Source of the DNA: Boothiomyces macroporosus
Lineage: Eukaryota; Chytridiomycota; Chytridiomycetes; Rhizophydiales; Terramycetaceae
NCBI GenBank assembly: GCA_027604185.1
Contig: JADGKB010000034.1
Span: forward strand, 62,001-126,000
Direction of reading: 5' to 3'
DNA: 64,000 nt
Of the stretch, positions 10,409 through 21,124 are shown piece after piece. Every line of letters begins with the position of its first letter. Position 1 is the first letter of the stretch. The notes under the pieces were generated by a model. The model worked only from the letters and a program-made list of their open reading frames with translations, ran no database searches and had not been told where the DNA came from. A program made the translations under genes and the position numbers.

Positions 10409-12759
10409 ATGGCAAATAATGACTGCACAAGCTGGATGCAAACGATTTACCCAAGCTTGTCAGGGACACCGGCCAGTAGTAGCGGTACGTATTGCTGTGG
10501 AATCAATGGAGTTTCATGCTCTGACAATGGGCTAAGTATACTGCAAATTAACCTTTCAAACAAAAGTTTAACTGGTCGCTTGCCTCCTGAAATAGAATCA
10601 CTCACTCATTTAACTGTCCTGTAATATCAGCTCTAACTTAGAAATTTGTCATATAATCAGCTCACTGGGGGTTTACCGTCGAATATACAGCAAATGGTTG
10701 CCCTTCAATCGCTGTATTTGCAAAACAATTCAATTAGCGGAACCATTCCGAATTCCATTGGAAGCTGTACAAACTTGACTGCAATAGATTTCAGCAATAA
10801 CAAGTTGACTGGAGGGTACCCAAAAGAAATTTCTAATTTAAAATCACTCTCAGTTCTGTACTTTATAGCTGATTTAGAAATCTATTTGGAAATTATTTAA
10901 GCGGCACTATTCCTATTGAAATTCAAGGAATGCCAAATTTTGGAAATTTCAATATTACAACTCAATCCAATCAACAAACAATCAGCAATTCATCGTCCAA
11001 CAATAGCTCGCTTTTGAATGGAATTATCATTGGGATAGCACTGGTAATTGTGCTTACGTGTATCCTATTTTTGTACTGGTTACTTGTAATTAGAAGAAAG
11101 AGATTGGCCCATGAACAAGGAATGCGAACAGTAAACACTGATTTGGATCATAGATCCAATTCAAAGCGCGAACCATCAATTTATGTATTTCCTGAAAATA
11201 GAGATATCTATAGTTCGCAGGCTACCTTTTCAGATCTGCCAACCTCTCCAAATGCTTTTGCTCCTCTCCTGCCAGTTACAAAGGATACAAACTATCTGAA
11301 TAGCCCAGTCTATAAACCTGGGTTTGCCCCACACCAATCAAGTTACTATAACTACGAAATGGACTACCTTCAACACACCTACCCTCAGCAACTTGTTGGC
11401 CCATCTCAAGAAACCTTTTCACCCAGAAATATTTACAATCAGAGTCAACCGAATCTAAACGTTTATCAATCAATGATCCAAGTGCTACCAGAGCAAAATG
11501 TATGTGCATCACCAATGGTTGATGTAGATGTCATGCCACCAAAGCTTGATGTTGAAAATGAAAGTGAATTACCCCATTTGAAAGAAAAAGTAAAGAAATA
11601 TGTAGAGTCCCTGACAATTAAAGGGAATATGAAAGCAGTGTTTGAAAAATATGGGGAAGATGGCGTCACAATTTCGTCTGGTATGCAATCCCATCCAGCA
11701 CACCCTGAAAATAGTACAGATAACAAATCAGAAGTGTCCAGCGCAGATGGACGTGCAAAAAGTACATCATTGGAGGCTCTTTCGAATGCGCTAAAGATGC
11801 CTTCAAAAAGATTAGAAGAGTCACTTTTGAAATCCCCCATAGCTTCACAGGTATCCATATCGAATTCCCCATTTGTTGATCCTAATTTGCCTTTAAAACC
11901 AGAGATTACTCCAGCGATTAGCTCTCCACAAGCGAAATTAGATACAATTTACGAAGAGCCCTGCCATGCTCTGCCTGATATTGAAGGAATGCTTTTTGAA
12001 AGATCGGATTCCGTAGATTCAAGAAGCGTAAACACGCCCAACTCGGTTTCGGCTTCAAATTTATCCAGATGGTCCAACATTGAAATGCCGTTCATAATGA
12101 AAAAGCGATTTGAAGAAAATGTTACCCCTGATATATGGCAAAACGGAATTCCAAACAAAATAATCTTCTTTGCGCATGGCGAAAACGCGGTTCAGATATT
12201 TGCTTCTTTTGTGCAGTTCTTGGTGTTCAAATCAAACATTATCAGAAGGGTAATTGCAAACTAATTGTAGGCCGTCTTTCAATTCACTCCAACAAAGGAT
12301 GATGAAATTGCAATTAATATTGGTGACGAACTGGAAATAGAACGTCATCTATTCAACGGTTTTTGCTTTGGAAACAACATTACTACCGCTTCAGAAGGTC
12401 TATTCCCTGCAAAATGCATCGAACCTCCATTTTCGCCAGTGCTTGAATTAGTTTATGTTAACACAATCAATTCAACTCCAATTGAAACACCTCAAAAAGT
12501 CTTATACGCTAGTCAAACTTTTCCGAATCTGGTTCATATCCAACGCCTTAGAAGCAATGTAAACGCAATCAATGAGAAACTGCAGCAAGTTATTAGCGAT
12601 ACTGGAAACAAGATAAAGATTATATTATGTGGGGATTCGCAGGTCTGCCATTATCTGGAAACAAATTTGTTGATTGGAGATCCAAAATTAGATCTGTCAG
12701 TTATTTCAGATGATTATGACATTAAAAGCGGGAAATATCCAACATTCCTGACATGTTAA
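10409..12759 (+). CDS. LRR-transmembrane-SH3 receptor-like protein
   Basis: 762 residues after removing introns 10621-10641, 10858-10877 and 12250-12270 (20-21 nt). The N-terminus starts directly with an LRR cap (NDCTSWMQTIYP, CCGINGVSC) and has no classical signal peptide. Plant-type LRRs follow (NLSYNQLTGGLPSNI, LQNNSISGTIPNSIG, DFSNNKLTG). A transmembrane helix (IIIGIALVIVLTCILFLYWL) and a roughly 350-residue Ser/Pro-rich tail come next. The third intron joins the tail to an SH3-like domain: AVFQFTPTKDDEIAINIGDELEIE, then GFCFGNN, then EGLFPAKCIEPP. The last 100 residues include KIKIILCGDS, faintly like a Rossmann strand. Likely a surface receptor coupled to proline-rich partners encoded nearby (inference). 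Confidence 0.85.
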
Positions 12760-12784
12760 TGAATTAAAATATTTTTAAACTATA

Positions 12785-14540
12785 TTAAGGTATTAATAGT
12801 GGCGGTTGCTCTTCAATTACTTCGTTTTCCATCTTTCTTGGAGGTTCCAAGTTGCTTTGTTGTATTATAACTGGTGGCTGAGCATTTATCGTTTCCTGCA
12901 CTGATTCAGGCTGTTGCCGGGCCTGTCTAACAATCACTGGTGGTTGAGCGTTTATTATTGGTGAATCTGAAGGCTGGAGAGGTACAATTGCGGGTACAGG
13001 TGTGAAAATTGGAGGCATCTGAGGATCTTCCAGTGGCAAATTGCCCTTCAATTCATGAATTACAGGCAATTCGGCTTGTGGTGATCGGTCTAGTGCATTA
13101 AAACTGTTTGAATATTTTTGGCTGTTTGGCGAAATTTGTGTATGATGAGTAGACAATACAGACTGTCTATGGTCCAATACAGCAGTATCCACTGTATCAC
13201 TGCGGTTCATTACATACTGGCTCAAAGTATCGTTACTTGGCGCTGCATACTGACCTTCAAAGTGTTGCATCTGATTTAACGGAATTTGCTGTGTCATTTG
13301 AGGTGGAGACAGGGCATTCTGCTTATAGTAAGAAGTATCATAGGATGGATTGCCATATACAGTGTTTGAATATCGATTTGGGGCAGGATTAAAATCCTGA
13401 TATGGATTGGCTATAATCGATTCTCTCTGGTAAGCAGAATTTAATGGTTGTTGACTTGGGGTCGTCTGTAGTGTTGGTAAATTTGGAGGCGATGCCTGAA
13501 ACAGTTGGTTAGAATTGGAGAGCATGTTGCGCTTTTGTTTTCTCTTTGTTATATACACATAGAATGCAACCACTGCAGCTGCGACGATTACTACTACAAT
13601 ACCAATGGTGATATATACCCCATTATGTGGTGAAGTATACGTACCAGGTGCCGTTTGATTTCCAAGCCTATTGTTAAGATTTGGATTACTTGAAATTGTT
13701 GTAATTCTGCATGTTCTTTACTTGATTTGGAACAGTTAAATCAAAATGATTACCGCTAAGATCCAAGTACACCAACTGCGTAAGTTTTGATAACTCCTGA
13801 GGAATAGGTCCTTGAAGATTGTTATCATCCAGGTACAATTCAGTCAACTGATTCAGCTGTCCAATAGCAGGTGCTAATTGGCCTCCAATTCCGGTATTAC
13901 TTAGCGATAGATATTGGAGTTTTGTTAGAGATCCAATAATAGGGAACAGCGTCCCTTGCGAAAAATCGTTGTTGTCCGCCTCAAAATATGTCAACTGGAT
14001 CAAATTTCCCAAAGACGACGGTAGCGGGCCAGTGAACGAATTTCCTGATAACGATCTACATGAGCATATAATTACAAGGCAGTGAGCTGGTTTAAATTGC
14101 CAATATCGCTAGGCAGTGATCCTGATAGTGCATTGCTTCCCAAGTCCAAGATTTCCAATTGAGGGAGATTGTACAGCCATGTGGGGAACCCTCCACTCAA
14201 ACTCGTTCGAAACAAATATCTGATATCAATTTCAACTTACAACTCTTGTAAATACTGCAATCCTGATATGGAATTTAGAGGCCCGCTTTGTAGCTGTATA
14301 TTGTCAGAGATATTAAACACTCGAAGATTTTTCAGCTGACCTAACTGTGATGGAATTGTTCCCTTGAGGCTGGAGGAATTCAAATAACTGGGTTAGCAAA
14401 GCATACATTTCAACAATATTTTGGTTCTTGCAGATGACTTGTATATTGTCACAGCATTTCGGTGCTTGCAATAGCCTGGCGGTACCTATGAGTGCCGGTG
14501 CTATTGTATTCGTGTATAATTGGCAGTCTGGCAAAGACAT
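12785..14540 (-). CDS. LRR-transmembrane protein with repeated PP-hydrophobic tail motifs
   Basis: 557 residues after removing introns 14388-14406, 14220-14240, 14056-14075 and 13668-13689 (19-22 nt). It begins MSLPDCQLYTNTIAP and CCDNIQVIC, an LRR N-cap without signal peptide. LRRs with LxGxIP-type consensus follow (SLKGTIPSQLGQL, NSFTGPLPSSLG, NNLQGPIPQEL). A transmembrane helix (VYITIGIVVVIVAAAVVAFYV) leads to a Tyr/Gln/Pro-rich tail. The tail ends with three copies of a QPP-hydrophobic motif: NAQPPVIV, NAQPPVII and EEQPPLLIP at the C-terminus. The same motif recurs in the next membrane protein upstream. Its gene converges with the LRR-SH3 gene (25-bp gap). Confidence 0.88.
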
Positions 14541-14591
14541 TTTGGTTTTTCAAAGTGTGGAATTGTGCAAAAAATAGCAAAAGTCACATGA

Positions 14592-14783
14592 CTACAAACA
14601 AGCTTGTCCTTGATCAATTGTAAAGAAATCAATCTGGCTGCCGCTCGACATTATCTTGTCTGCAACTGGTAGAAGCAGTAGATTGATGAATTTGGCGGTC
14701 TTTCTTTCAACCTTGGAGCCTGTCAAAACAATTCGTTGCGTGGATAGGTTTACAAAGCACACAAAAAAGTTGAAATACACCAT
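14592..14783 (-). CDS. Possible small protein, unrecognised
   Basis: A 63-codon ATG frame (MVYFNFFVCFVNLSTQ...DQGQACL) occupies most of the gap between two same-strand membrane-protein genes. Composition is protein-like, mixed hydrophobic. No short-intron splice sites extend it and no family is recognised. It could instead be promoter DNA of the LRR-TM gene. Confidence 0.35.
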   Translation of the reverse strand: MVYFNFFVCFVNLSTQRIVLTGSKVERKTAKFINLLLLPVADKIMSSGSQIDFFTIDQGQACL

Positions 14784-14816
14784 AGTCCATTTATTAAATA
14801 TTTAAAAGAAATGTTT

Positions 14817-15731
14817 CTATTTAAAATTCATGATCGGAGGTTGAGATTCTTCCGGTTTTGATTCTTCTATTTCTGCACTTGCATTATTTTCCACCAATGA
14901 AATGACTGGCGGAATATGCTCTTCTGCACTGGATTGAAGATTGTCACTAGTTGGTTTCAATACCTCACTTGGCAGAATAGCAATGATTGGTGGCTGCTGC
15001 GATTCTGTAGCTGATGGTAATTTGTGTTGGATCTTTACAGGTTCTTGCTGGATTGTTAAAATTGGAGGCTGGTTGATTGCTTCCTGTTTGTGCACAGTAT
15101 GGCCCTGCAATGTAGGTAATTCAGCAACTTGACTAGTGTTATTAAAGCTCATCATAGGCTGTATAGGAGTAAAACTGGCCCTTAGTTGTTCTTGTGGAGT
15201 AGCAAAGTTGGTCATTGGAGTAGAAATACCTGATTCAGCTACCAATGTCTGTGAACCAGTTAAAGTATTAAAAGTGTCAGGAGGAGATGGAACAGTGTTT
15301 TGGGGATTCTGGGGAGAAGAGTGCATAGTACTGTTGACATATTGTTGAGGAGGAGCAAAATTATTATATGGCTGGATAGGAGTATTTTGCGGAGGCGGCA
15401 TCGCTGAATTCATGTAGTTTAATCCATCTTGTGAGGGGCGCATTGGTGGATTCATATAGTTTAATCCATCTTGTGGAGGTGGATAGCCTGGAGGATTGTA
15501 CGGAGGCGGCTGTTGATAACCTACAGGATTTTGATTCATATTGTAGTGCTGGAATTGCTGGTTTTGATTTGCCTTTTTGGATTTCCACCATTGAAAAAGC
15601 TTGACTCCAATGATATAACCGCCAATAGAAAATGCAACAATAACCGCCAGTCCAATGATTAGGTCTACAGTGTCATTCGTCCCTCCACTGGTGTCGTTTC
15701 CACTGGTCATAGTCATGTTGTTCATGTTCAT
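14817..15731 (-). CDS. Single-pass membrane protein with PPPY and QPP-hydrophobic repeats
   Basis: Intronless, 304 residues. A short Asn/Thr-rich extracellular N-terminus (no signal peptide) is followed by a transmembrane helix (about 24-46; DLIIGLAVIVAFSIGGYIIG) and WWKSKK. The tail starts with QQPPPYNPPGYPPP, including a PPPY motif typical of WW-domain (Rsp5/Nedd4) ligands. Two copies of QDGLNYMN come next. The tail ends with spaced motifs INQPPILTI, SQQPPIIAI, EHIPPVISL and ESQPPIMNFK at the C-terminus, matching those of the LRR-TM protein downstream. Probably a cytoplasmic docking tail; no enzyme domain. Confidence 0.82.
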   Translation of the reverse strand: MNMNNMTMTSGNDTSGGTNDTVDLIIGLAVIVAFSIGGYIIGVKLFQWWKSKKANQNQQFQHYNMNQNPVGYQQPPPYNPPGYPPPQDGLNYMNPPMRPSQDGLNYMNSAMPPPQNTPIQPYNNFAPPQQYVNSTMHSSPQNPQNTVPSPPDTFNTLTGSQTLVAESGISTPMTNFATPQEQLRASFTPIQPMMSFNNTSQVAELPTLQGHTVHKQEAINQPPILTIQQEPVKIQHKLPSATESQQPPIIAILPSEVLKPTSDNLQSSAEEHIPPVISLVENNASAEIEESKPEESQPPIMNFK

Positions 15732-16151
15732 TTTTCAAAAAGTTTTTTCAGGCTGATGGTGGCTCCTCCACTCCACTGAGGCTTCACCAAACAATAATCA
15801 AACCGAATCGCATAAAGAAAAGTGTTGACATGATGAATATCTATACCCAGTTAAAAGCGTTCTAAAGCCCAATGAGAATTTCTACTGTTTATTATTGGGT
15901 CGCTCCAAAACATGTGATACCGAATATGCAAACCTGGTATTGTGTCCAGAACTGAGTGGGACTCCAAACTGGATAACATCGCGCTTTCAATTTGTAATCC
16001 ATCGTAGCATTATGGAATGGCTAGATTTTCAATACAAGTGGTAGAAATCTTGATTGTTTAAATCCGCAAGTCAAATAGGATACCTGAAATCATCAATTGC
16101 TTTGTGGTGTTCGTCCCTTGATAGAATATCAAATTCATTGCACACGATTGC
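15732..16151. other. Divergent intergenic region
   Basis: About 420 bp between the divergent membrane-protein and ankyrin genes. I saw no coding frame supported by splice sites, no RNA gene and no repeat. Confidence 0.4.
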
Positions 16152-18653
16152 ATGGCGGAAAAACTTTTCAAAAATATGGATTTCGCTACAACTGGGTTTG
16201 GAGTGATTAGGAGGGAATTAGGCATTATAGGGAGTCATCTAACCATATCAGAGTATCTAGAATTTTGGAAGTGCTCCACCAGCGTTGATATCCCGATAAA
16301 ACCATACCTCACCTGGAATTCTTATGTAGCGTCATCACACGAAATATTCGCTCCTGACCCTTCGCTATTCATGAATCTTGATGCCGAAATCAATGACGAT
16401 ATAATAATATATCTTGGGACTATGGGACACGTCTGCCAATTTCAAAAGTGTTTTTCTAGAAACCGCTTTTCACCAGAAGTGATAACCCAAATTCTCAACG
16501 CTTGTGTGGGGAAAACATTCCCAAATACCTTCAACAACTTTAATTTTAACCGTTCCAGGTTTTATCCGGAAATCATATTCGAAATTGTCAAGGATACAAA
16601 TTTTGATTTTGGATTGGATTTTTCTAGATTGATCTTTTGCGGAGCCGCAGCTGTTGGGGATGTGCAACTCGTAGAGTTTTTACTAAACGATCGTCGATTT
16701 AATCCCAATGTATTACCTGGGAATCCTCTAATTCAAGCGGTAAAGAATGGCCACTTTGAAGTTGTTAAAAAACTTTTATCCGACAATAGAGTCAAACCCA
16801 CTGAAGCTGAAGGGTTGCCAATCGATGTTGTTAGTTTAGCTGCTACCTACAATCATACGGATATCGCCAAACTACTACTAAATAACTCTAATGTTGACGT
16901 AACTATACGGGATCAGTATTATTTTAGATATTTTGTAGTGCAAGGAAATTTGGAGATGGTGGAATACATGTTGAAAACCCCGCTTGTCGATCCTGCAGTG
17001 CTTAACAATGTTGCGATTTGCGATGCATCATTTTATGGGCATTTCGAAATAGTAACTAGGCTGTTGCAGCATCCTGATGTAAATCCTGCCGATGTTGACA
17101 ACAGAGCATTCCGAAGAGCAGCTGAAAATGGTCATTTAAATGTTGTAAGGCTATTAGTAGCAGATCAAAGAGTTGATCCAGCAGATAACTCCAACAAGGC
17201 TTTGCAAGTCGCCTGCAATAATTTACATCTGGAAATTGTGAAAATATTACTTGCAGATCAACGTGTGCTTAATTCAGTAGATGATAATAACGTAATGGAG
17301 AAATGCTGCCAGCGTGGAGACACTGTGTTGGTTGAATTACTTCTTGGATATGCTCAGTTTAATCCTGCTGCCAGAGATAATCGTTGTATTAGAATGGCTT
17401 GCGAAGGTGGACACTATCATGTGATGAAACTTCTACTTGCTGATCCAAGAGTAGATCCAACAATTAGGAATCACGAACTTTTACGTACTGCTACGCTGCT
17501 GGGTCATCATCATGTAGTAAAACTATTGCTGGAAGATGGAAGATGCAATCCAGCACAGATTAGAAATACATCAATCCAAGTGGCTGCAGCCAGTGGACAT
17601 TTTAGTGTACTTGAATTATTAATTAAAGATTCAAGAGTGAAATTTGATGAAAAATATTCACTAGCACTCGAACTCGCTGCAGAACAAAGAAATATTGGTG
17701 TCGTTGAGCGCTTGCTTCCAAAGCAATACAACATTTACGACGGCACTGCGTTTTTTTGGGCACACCAAAATGAATTGCCCAGCCTGTTCAGATTTCTCCA
17801 AGAGATTATTATTGGTAGCACACATGAACATTGCAGCGCCGGCATTCATCAGGATATATCCTATGTGATCAAACTAGGATATACCGCAATGGCTAAATTT
17901 TTACTGGAACAAACAGTGCATTCCAAGGAGAATTTAGGTCAGTTTGTTCGAATCGCAGCATATTACGGACGAGTGGACATATTGCGATTATTAGAATTGG
18001 ATGGTGTAGAAAACGGCGTGTTGAACCAAGCATTTACCACTGTTTGTATCAAAGGCCATTTTTCTTGTGCACACTACTTTTTAAACAACAGAAAATTAGC
18101 GGTTGATCCCTCCCATTCTGATAATCTGCCCTTTAGATTAGCTTGTCGAGCAGGACATTACAGCATTGTGAAACTCCTTGCCAAAGATCCACGAGTAGAT
18201 GTAAATTCACGGAAAAGCCAGGGGTTTAGAATGGCTTGCGGACGCGGCCACTACTCTATAGTAAAGTTCTTGTTACAAAATACCCAAATTATACCCAACA
18301 CGAAAAGCAATCAAGCAATTAGGTTAGCCTGTGCAGAAGGCCACTATAAAATAGTAAAGCTGCTACTGCAAGATCCTAGAGTCGATCCATCAGCTTGTGA
18401 AAGTCAAGCCTTGCAGTTTGCTGCTTACAAAGGATACACCCATATCGTCGAACGACTGCTTGAAGACAGTAGAATAGAAAAATACACTAACAATTATTTT
18501 GCAATTAACGCTGCTGCCTGTTATGGATATTCTGAAATAGTAGAGCTTTTACTACCTGAAGGCCGGATGCTATTTCATCCTCGAACAATACAATGGGCTA
18601 ATGAGATTGGCGCAAATGATTTGTTGCAATTTATAATAGAATATCAAAGTTAA
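16152..18653 (+). CDS. Ankyrin-repeat protein (833 aa)
   Basis: Single-exon ankyrin protein. Residues 1-100 or so lack repeats and may form an F-box-like helical region (LTISEYLEFWK). From about residue 165 to the end, repeats of about 33 residues follow the pattern AxxxGHxxVVKLLLxDxRVDP-xxxxN, typical of large ankyrin families of chytrid fungi. Several repeats are divergent, with a non-canonical block around residues 520-640 (KQYNIYDGTAFFWAHQNELP). There is no transmembrane segment or catalytic domain. The role is presumably protein binding; the partner is unknown. The second ankyrin gene at 21125-23694 shares the repeat type but is interrupted by a 20-nt intron. Confidence 0.88.
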   Translation: MAEKLFKNMDFATTGFGVIRRELGIIGSHLTISEYLEFWKCSTSVDIPIKPYLTWNSYVASSHEIFAPDPSLFMNLDAEINDDIIIYLGTMGHVCQFQKCFSRNRFSPEVITQILNACVGKTFPNTFNNFNFNRSRFYPEIIFEIVKDTNFDFGLDFSRLIFCGAAAVGDVQLVEFLLNDRRFNPNVLPGNPLIQAVKNGHFEVVKKLLSDNRVKPTEAEGLPIDVVSLAATYNHTDIAKLLLNNSNVDVTIRDQYYFRYFVVQGNLEMVEYMLKTPLVDPAVLNNVAICDASFYGHFEIVTRLLQHPDVNPADVDNRAFRRAAENGHLNVVRLLVADQRVDPADNSNKALQVACNNLHLEIVKILLADQRVLNSVDDNNVMEKCCQRGDTVLVELLLGYAQFNPAARDNRCIRMACEGGHYHVMKLLLADPRVDPTIRNHELLRTATLLGHHHVVKLLLEDGRCNPAQIRNTSIQVAAASGHFSVLELLIKDSRVKFDEKYSLALELAAEQRNIGVVERLLPKQYNIYDGTAFFWAHQNELPSLFRFLQEIIIGSTHEHCSAGIHQDISYVIKLGYTAMAKFLLEQTVHSKENLGQFVRIAAYYGRVDILRLLELDGVENGVLNQAFTTVCIKGHFSCAHYFLNNRKLAVDPSHSDNLPFRLACRAGHYSIVKLLAKDPRVDVNSRKSQGFRMACGRGHYSIVKFLLQNTQIIPNTKSNQAIRLACAEGHYKIVKLLLQDPRVDPSACESQALQFAAYKGYTHIVERLLEDSRIEKYTNNYFAINAAACYGYSEIVELLLPEGRMLFHPRTIQWANEIGANDLLQFIIEYQS

Positions 18654-18679
18654 TACCAATATATTTAATTGAATAGTAT

Positions 18680-19699
18680 TTATTTCGCTTTTGGAATAAC
18701 TGCAATCAGCTCATCTTCTAATTTGGTAGCGACATCGTTGTTCTTTAATTTCAATAAAAACTTTGTCAACTCTCCTTGTTTTTCCGACGCAAGGAATTCA
18801 AGATACTTGTCGTTACGCAAATTAATAGGCATTGCCTTGTGTACTCTAACATTTAGAATAACACGATGCACCCCATCAGTCCTCATCACTGGATCAAGTA
18901 TTGCTTACCTATTTGGTGACCGCCTTCGTCCATCTTTAGTATTTTGAATGTACCTAATCCTCTTTCTTTATATTCTTCGTCTTGCCAACAGAACAACTTA
19001 CCGCGAGTCTATATTAGCAAAACTTACAGAATAGACTTGGTTTTTGCTGTCTTCTGAGGTATTCACTGGTTCTAGTCCTAGATTAGCCAATTTTTTGGTC
19101 GGCGTCTCAGTTACAGCTGCTGGTTTATCGTCTTTCTTTGCCAATAAAGAAGAGAATGATGTATCAGATTTTTGAGTTCCAAATCCAACAGTGGTGCTAT
19201 CAGAAAACTTTGAAAATCCTGATCCAAACGTGGTAACATTGGATATTTTGAAATTTGGGGTAACTGGATGCTCTGGATTAAATGTTCCCAATGATGATGG
19301 TTTAATTCCTGTTCCTGGAGTCTTTGCCGCAGCTTTAGGGGTAGATACTGGGGTTACTTTTGGAGTGTCATCTTCAAAATCATCCCAGCTTGCTTCCCCT
19401 TTACCTCCAAATTGCGACGGTATCACCTTGGTTGGTGAGGGTGTCTTGTTATCTGCCTTTTTAGCATTTGCTGTAGATTGTTGCTTTTCAGCATTCTTTC
19501 CTTCCACAGGTTCCTTTTTTCCAGGAGATTTGACTGTGTCTGAATTGCTCTCGTTGCTTGCCTTGTCAATCTTGGATTCCTTTGTAGGCGATCCCGTTTT
19601 AGTTGGAGATGAGACTGGTAGCTTCTTTTTTTGGTTTGATTCCGCTTCTTCTGAAGGCAGAGGTCGCTTCTTCCCAACCTCAGATTCTCGATTTGTCAT
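18680..19699 (-). CDS. YRB2: Ran-binding protein YRB2/RanBP3-like
   Basis: Nuclear Ran-binding cofactor of exportin-dependent transport. Introns at 19009-19027 (19 nt) and 18889-18908 (20 nt) are removed to give 326 residues. The N-terminal 150 residues are Lys/Ser/Pro-rich with a nuclear-localisation-like KKRPLPSEE...KKKLP. A few degenerate FG-type patches follow (FGSGFSKF, GFGTQ). The C-terminal Ran-binding domain reads RGKLFCWQDEEYKERGLGT, then QIVMRTDGVHRVILNVRV, conserved across RanBD proteins. The ATG at 19699 is the first in frame; an upstream GTG frame is ignored. Confidence 0.9.
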
Positions 19700-19851
19700 T
19701 TCCAAGATCACTAAAGAAAAAACAAGAAATTCAATTGATGCGGTTGGACATTAGAATCGACTATGGTAGAATCCCCGGTGCTCTCCTAAGCGTCAGTTAG
19801 GGCTGCTTCCCATTATAATTTCCCATCCACGGTTTTTGCGGTTCATCCAAC

Positions 19852-21105
19852 ATGTTCAGTCAACAGACAATCCATTCCATCACCGATAATCAGATAGGGA
19901 AATTATTATTGGACGGATCCAGTATATATCTAAAGGAAGCACAAGAATTGGCGAATGCGCTTCGAAACAATACCTCAGTTAAAACTCTGGATCTAAGCTG
20001 GAATAAACTGGGATCTGGACTGGATAATGTAGTTGTATCGATAGAGAATACAAATATATCGGAGCTGCTGCTCAACCATACGATGCCAACTTCAGAATCT
20101 ATAAAAGTACTCTGTCAGTACGTGGCAAAATCAACAAAGCTGACCAAACTGGAACTGGGTTACAATAATCTAAAAAATGATGATTTGCAAGAGCTAGTGA
20201 ATGCAGCGCAAGCAAATCCAAGCCTGGCAGAAATGAATTTGTACCTCAATACATTTGACAAACTTGGAACCAATCTAGCTGCTAAATTATTGAACACTCA
20301 TTTGACCACACTTAACCTCACGAATTGTGGGATTGGGCCGGATGGTGACGCTATTATTGGGAATGCGCTGAAAACCAGCGGAATCAAGAATCTGAATTTG
20401 AACAATAATGATATCGGGAATGTATCCAATATATGCACTGGATTGAAATACAATCATTCAATTGAAACTCTATCACTCTCTGGAAATGCAATCAATGATA
20501 TTGGGCTAAAAGAACTTGGGAATGCTATTGCAGAACATCCCTTGCTTAGAGCCTTGGTTTTATTTGATAATCAGTTTACAAAAACTGGTTTTAATGAGCT
20601 ATGTGGGTTTCTTTCAAAAAATCAAGTACTCCGAAAGCTTGGTTTGTCATTGTTCAACACAGATTCTGAATTGACGCACTTTCATGATCTGCTGGCTAGT
20701 GGAATTAAAGAGCTGCATCTAATTACCTCACTACCATTTAACGACATTGATATGATTACAATTGTTCATCATCTGATGGAAAACACAGGTTTAGTCGAAT
20801 TTAAATCAAACTATCCGATTTTGTATGTTGAAGGAATAACAAAAAGAAATGCTTTGATCGCAGAAAAGCTAGATAACGATGTGAGGGAAGCAATAAGGGC
20901 GAGTAGAGTAATATCAAAGCTAAAGTTACCTATGGAAATCAAATTGGATATTCTATCTCACTTTTTGCTTGGGTACAAGCCAAATCAAATCTACAAAGTA
21001 TCACTGTTCTTGTTGGAGACTTTAGCTAGGAAAACTTTGGATTTTGGGAATAAGTTTGATGCAAACGAACTATGGTTCCAAGCATGGAAATATTATTTGA
21101 AATAA
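19852..21105 (+). CDS. LRR protein, ribonuclease-inhibitor type
   Basis: Single exon, 417 residues. It contains about nine RI-type LRRs of about 28 residues (TSVKTLDLSWNKLGSG, TKLELGYNNLKNDDL, IKNLNLNNNDIGNV, IETLSLSGNAINDIG). A helical C-terminal region follows (LKLPMEIKLDILSHFL), which is faintly F-box-like at the wrong end for a classical F-box protein. No signal peptide or transmembrane segment, so it is intracellular, unlike the LRR-TM proteins at 10-14 kb. Probably a binding scaffold; specific role unknown. Confidence 0.82.
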   Translation: MFSQQTIHSITDNQIGKLLLDGSSIYLKEAQELANALRNNTSVKTLDLSWNKLGSGLDNVVVSIENTNISELLLNHTMPTSESIKVLCQYVAKSTKLTKLELGYNNLKNDDLQELVNAAQANPSLAEMNLYLNTFDKLGTNLAAKLLNTHLTTLNLTNCGIGPDGDAIIGNALKTSGIKNLNLNNNDIGNVSNICTGLKYNHSIETLSLSGNAINDIGLKELGNAIAEHPLLRALVLFDNQFTKTGFNELCGFLSKNQVLRKLGLSLFNTDSELTHFHDLLASGIKELHLITSLPFNDIDMITIVHHLMENTGLVEFKSNYPILYVEGITKRNALIAEKLDNDVREAIRASRVISKLKLPMEIKLDILSHFLLGYKPNQIYKVSLFLLETLARKTLDFGNKFDANELWFQAWKYYLK

Positions 21106-21124
21106 AATTGACAATAATTACTCT

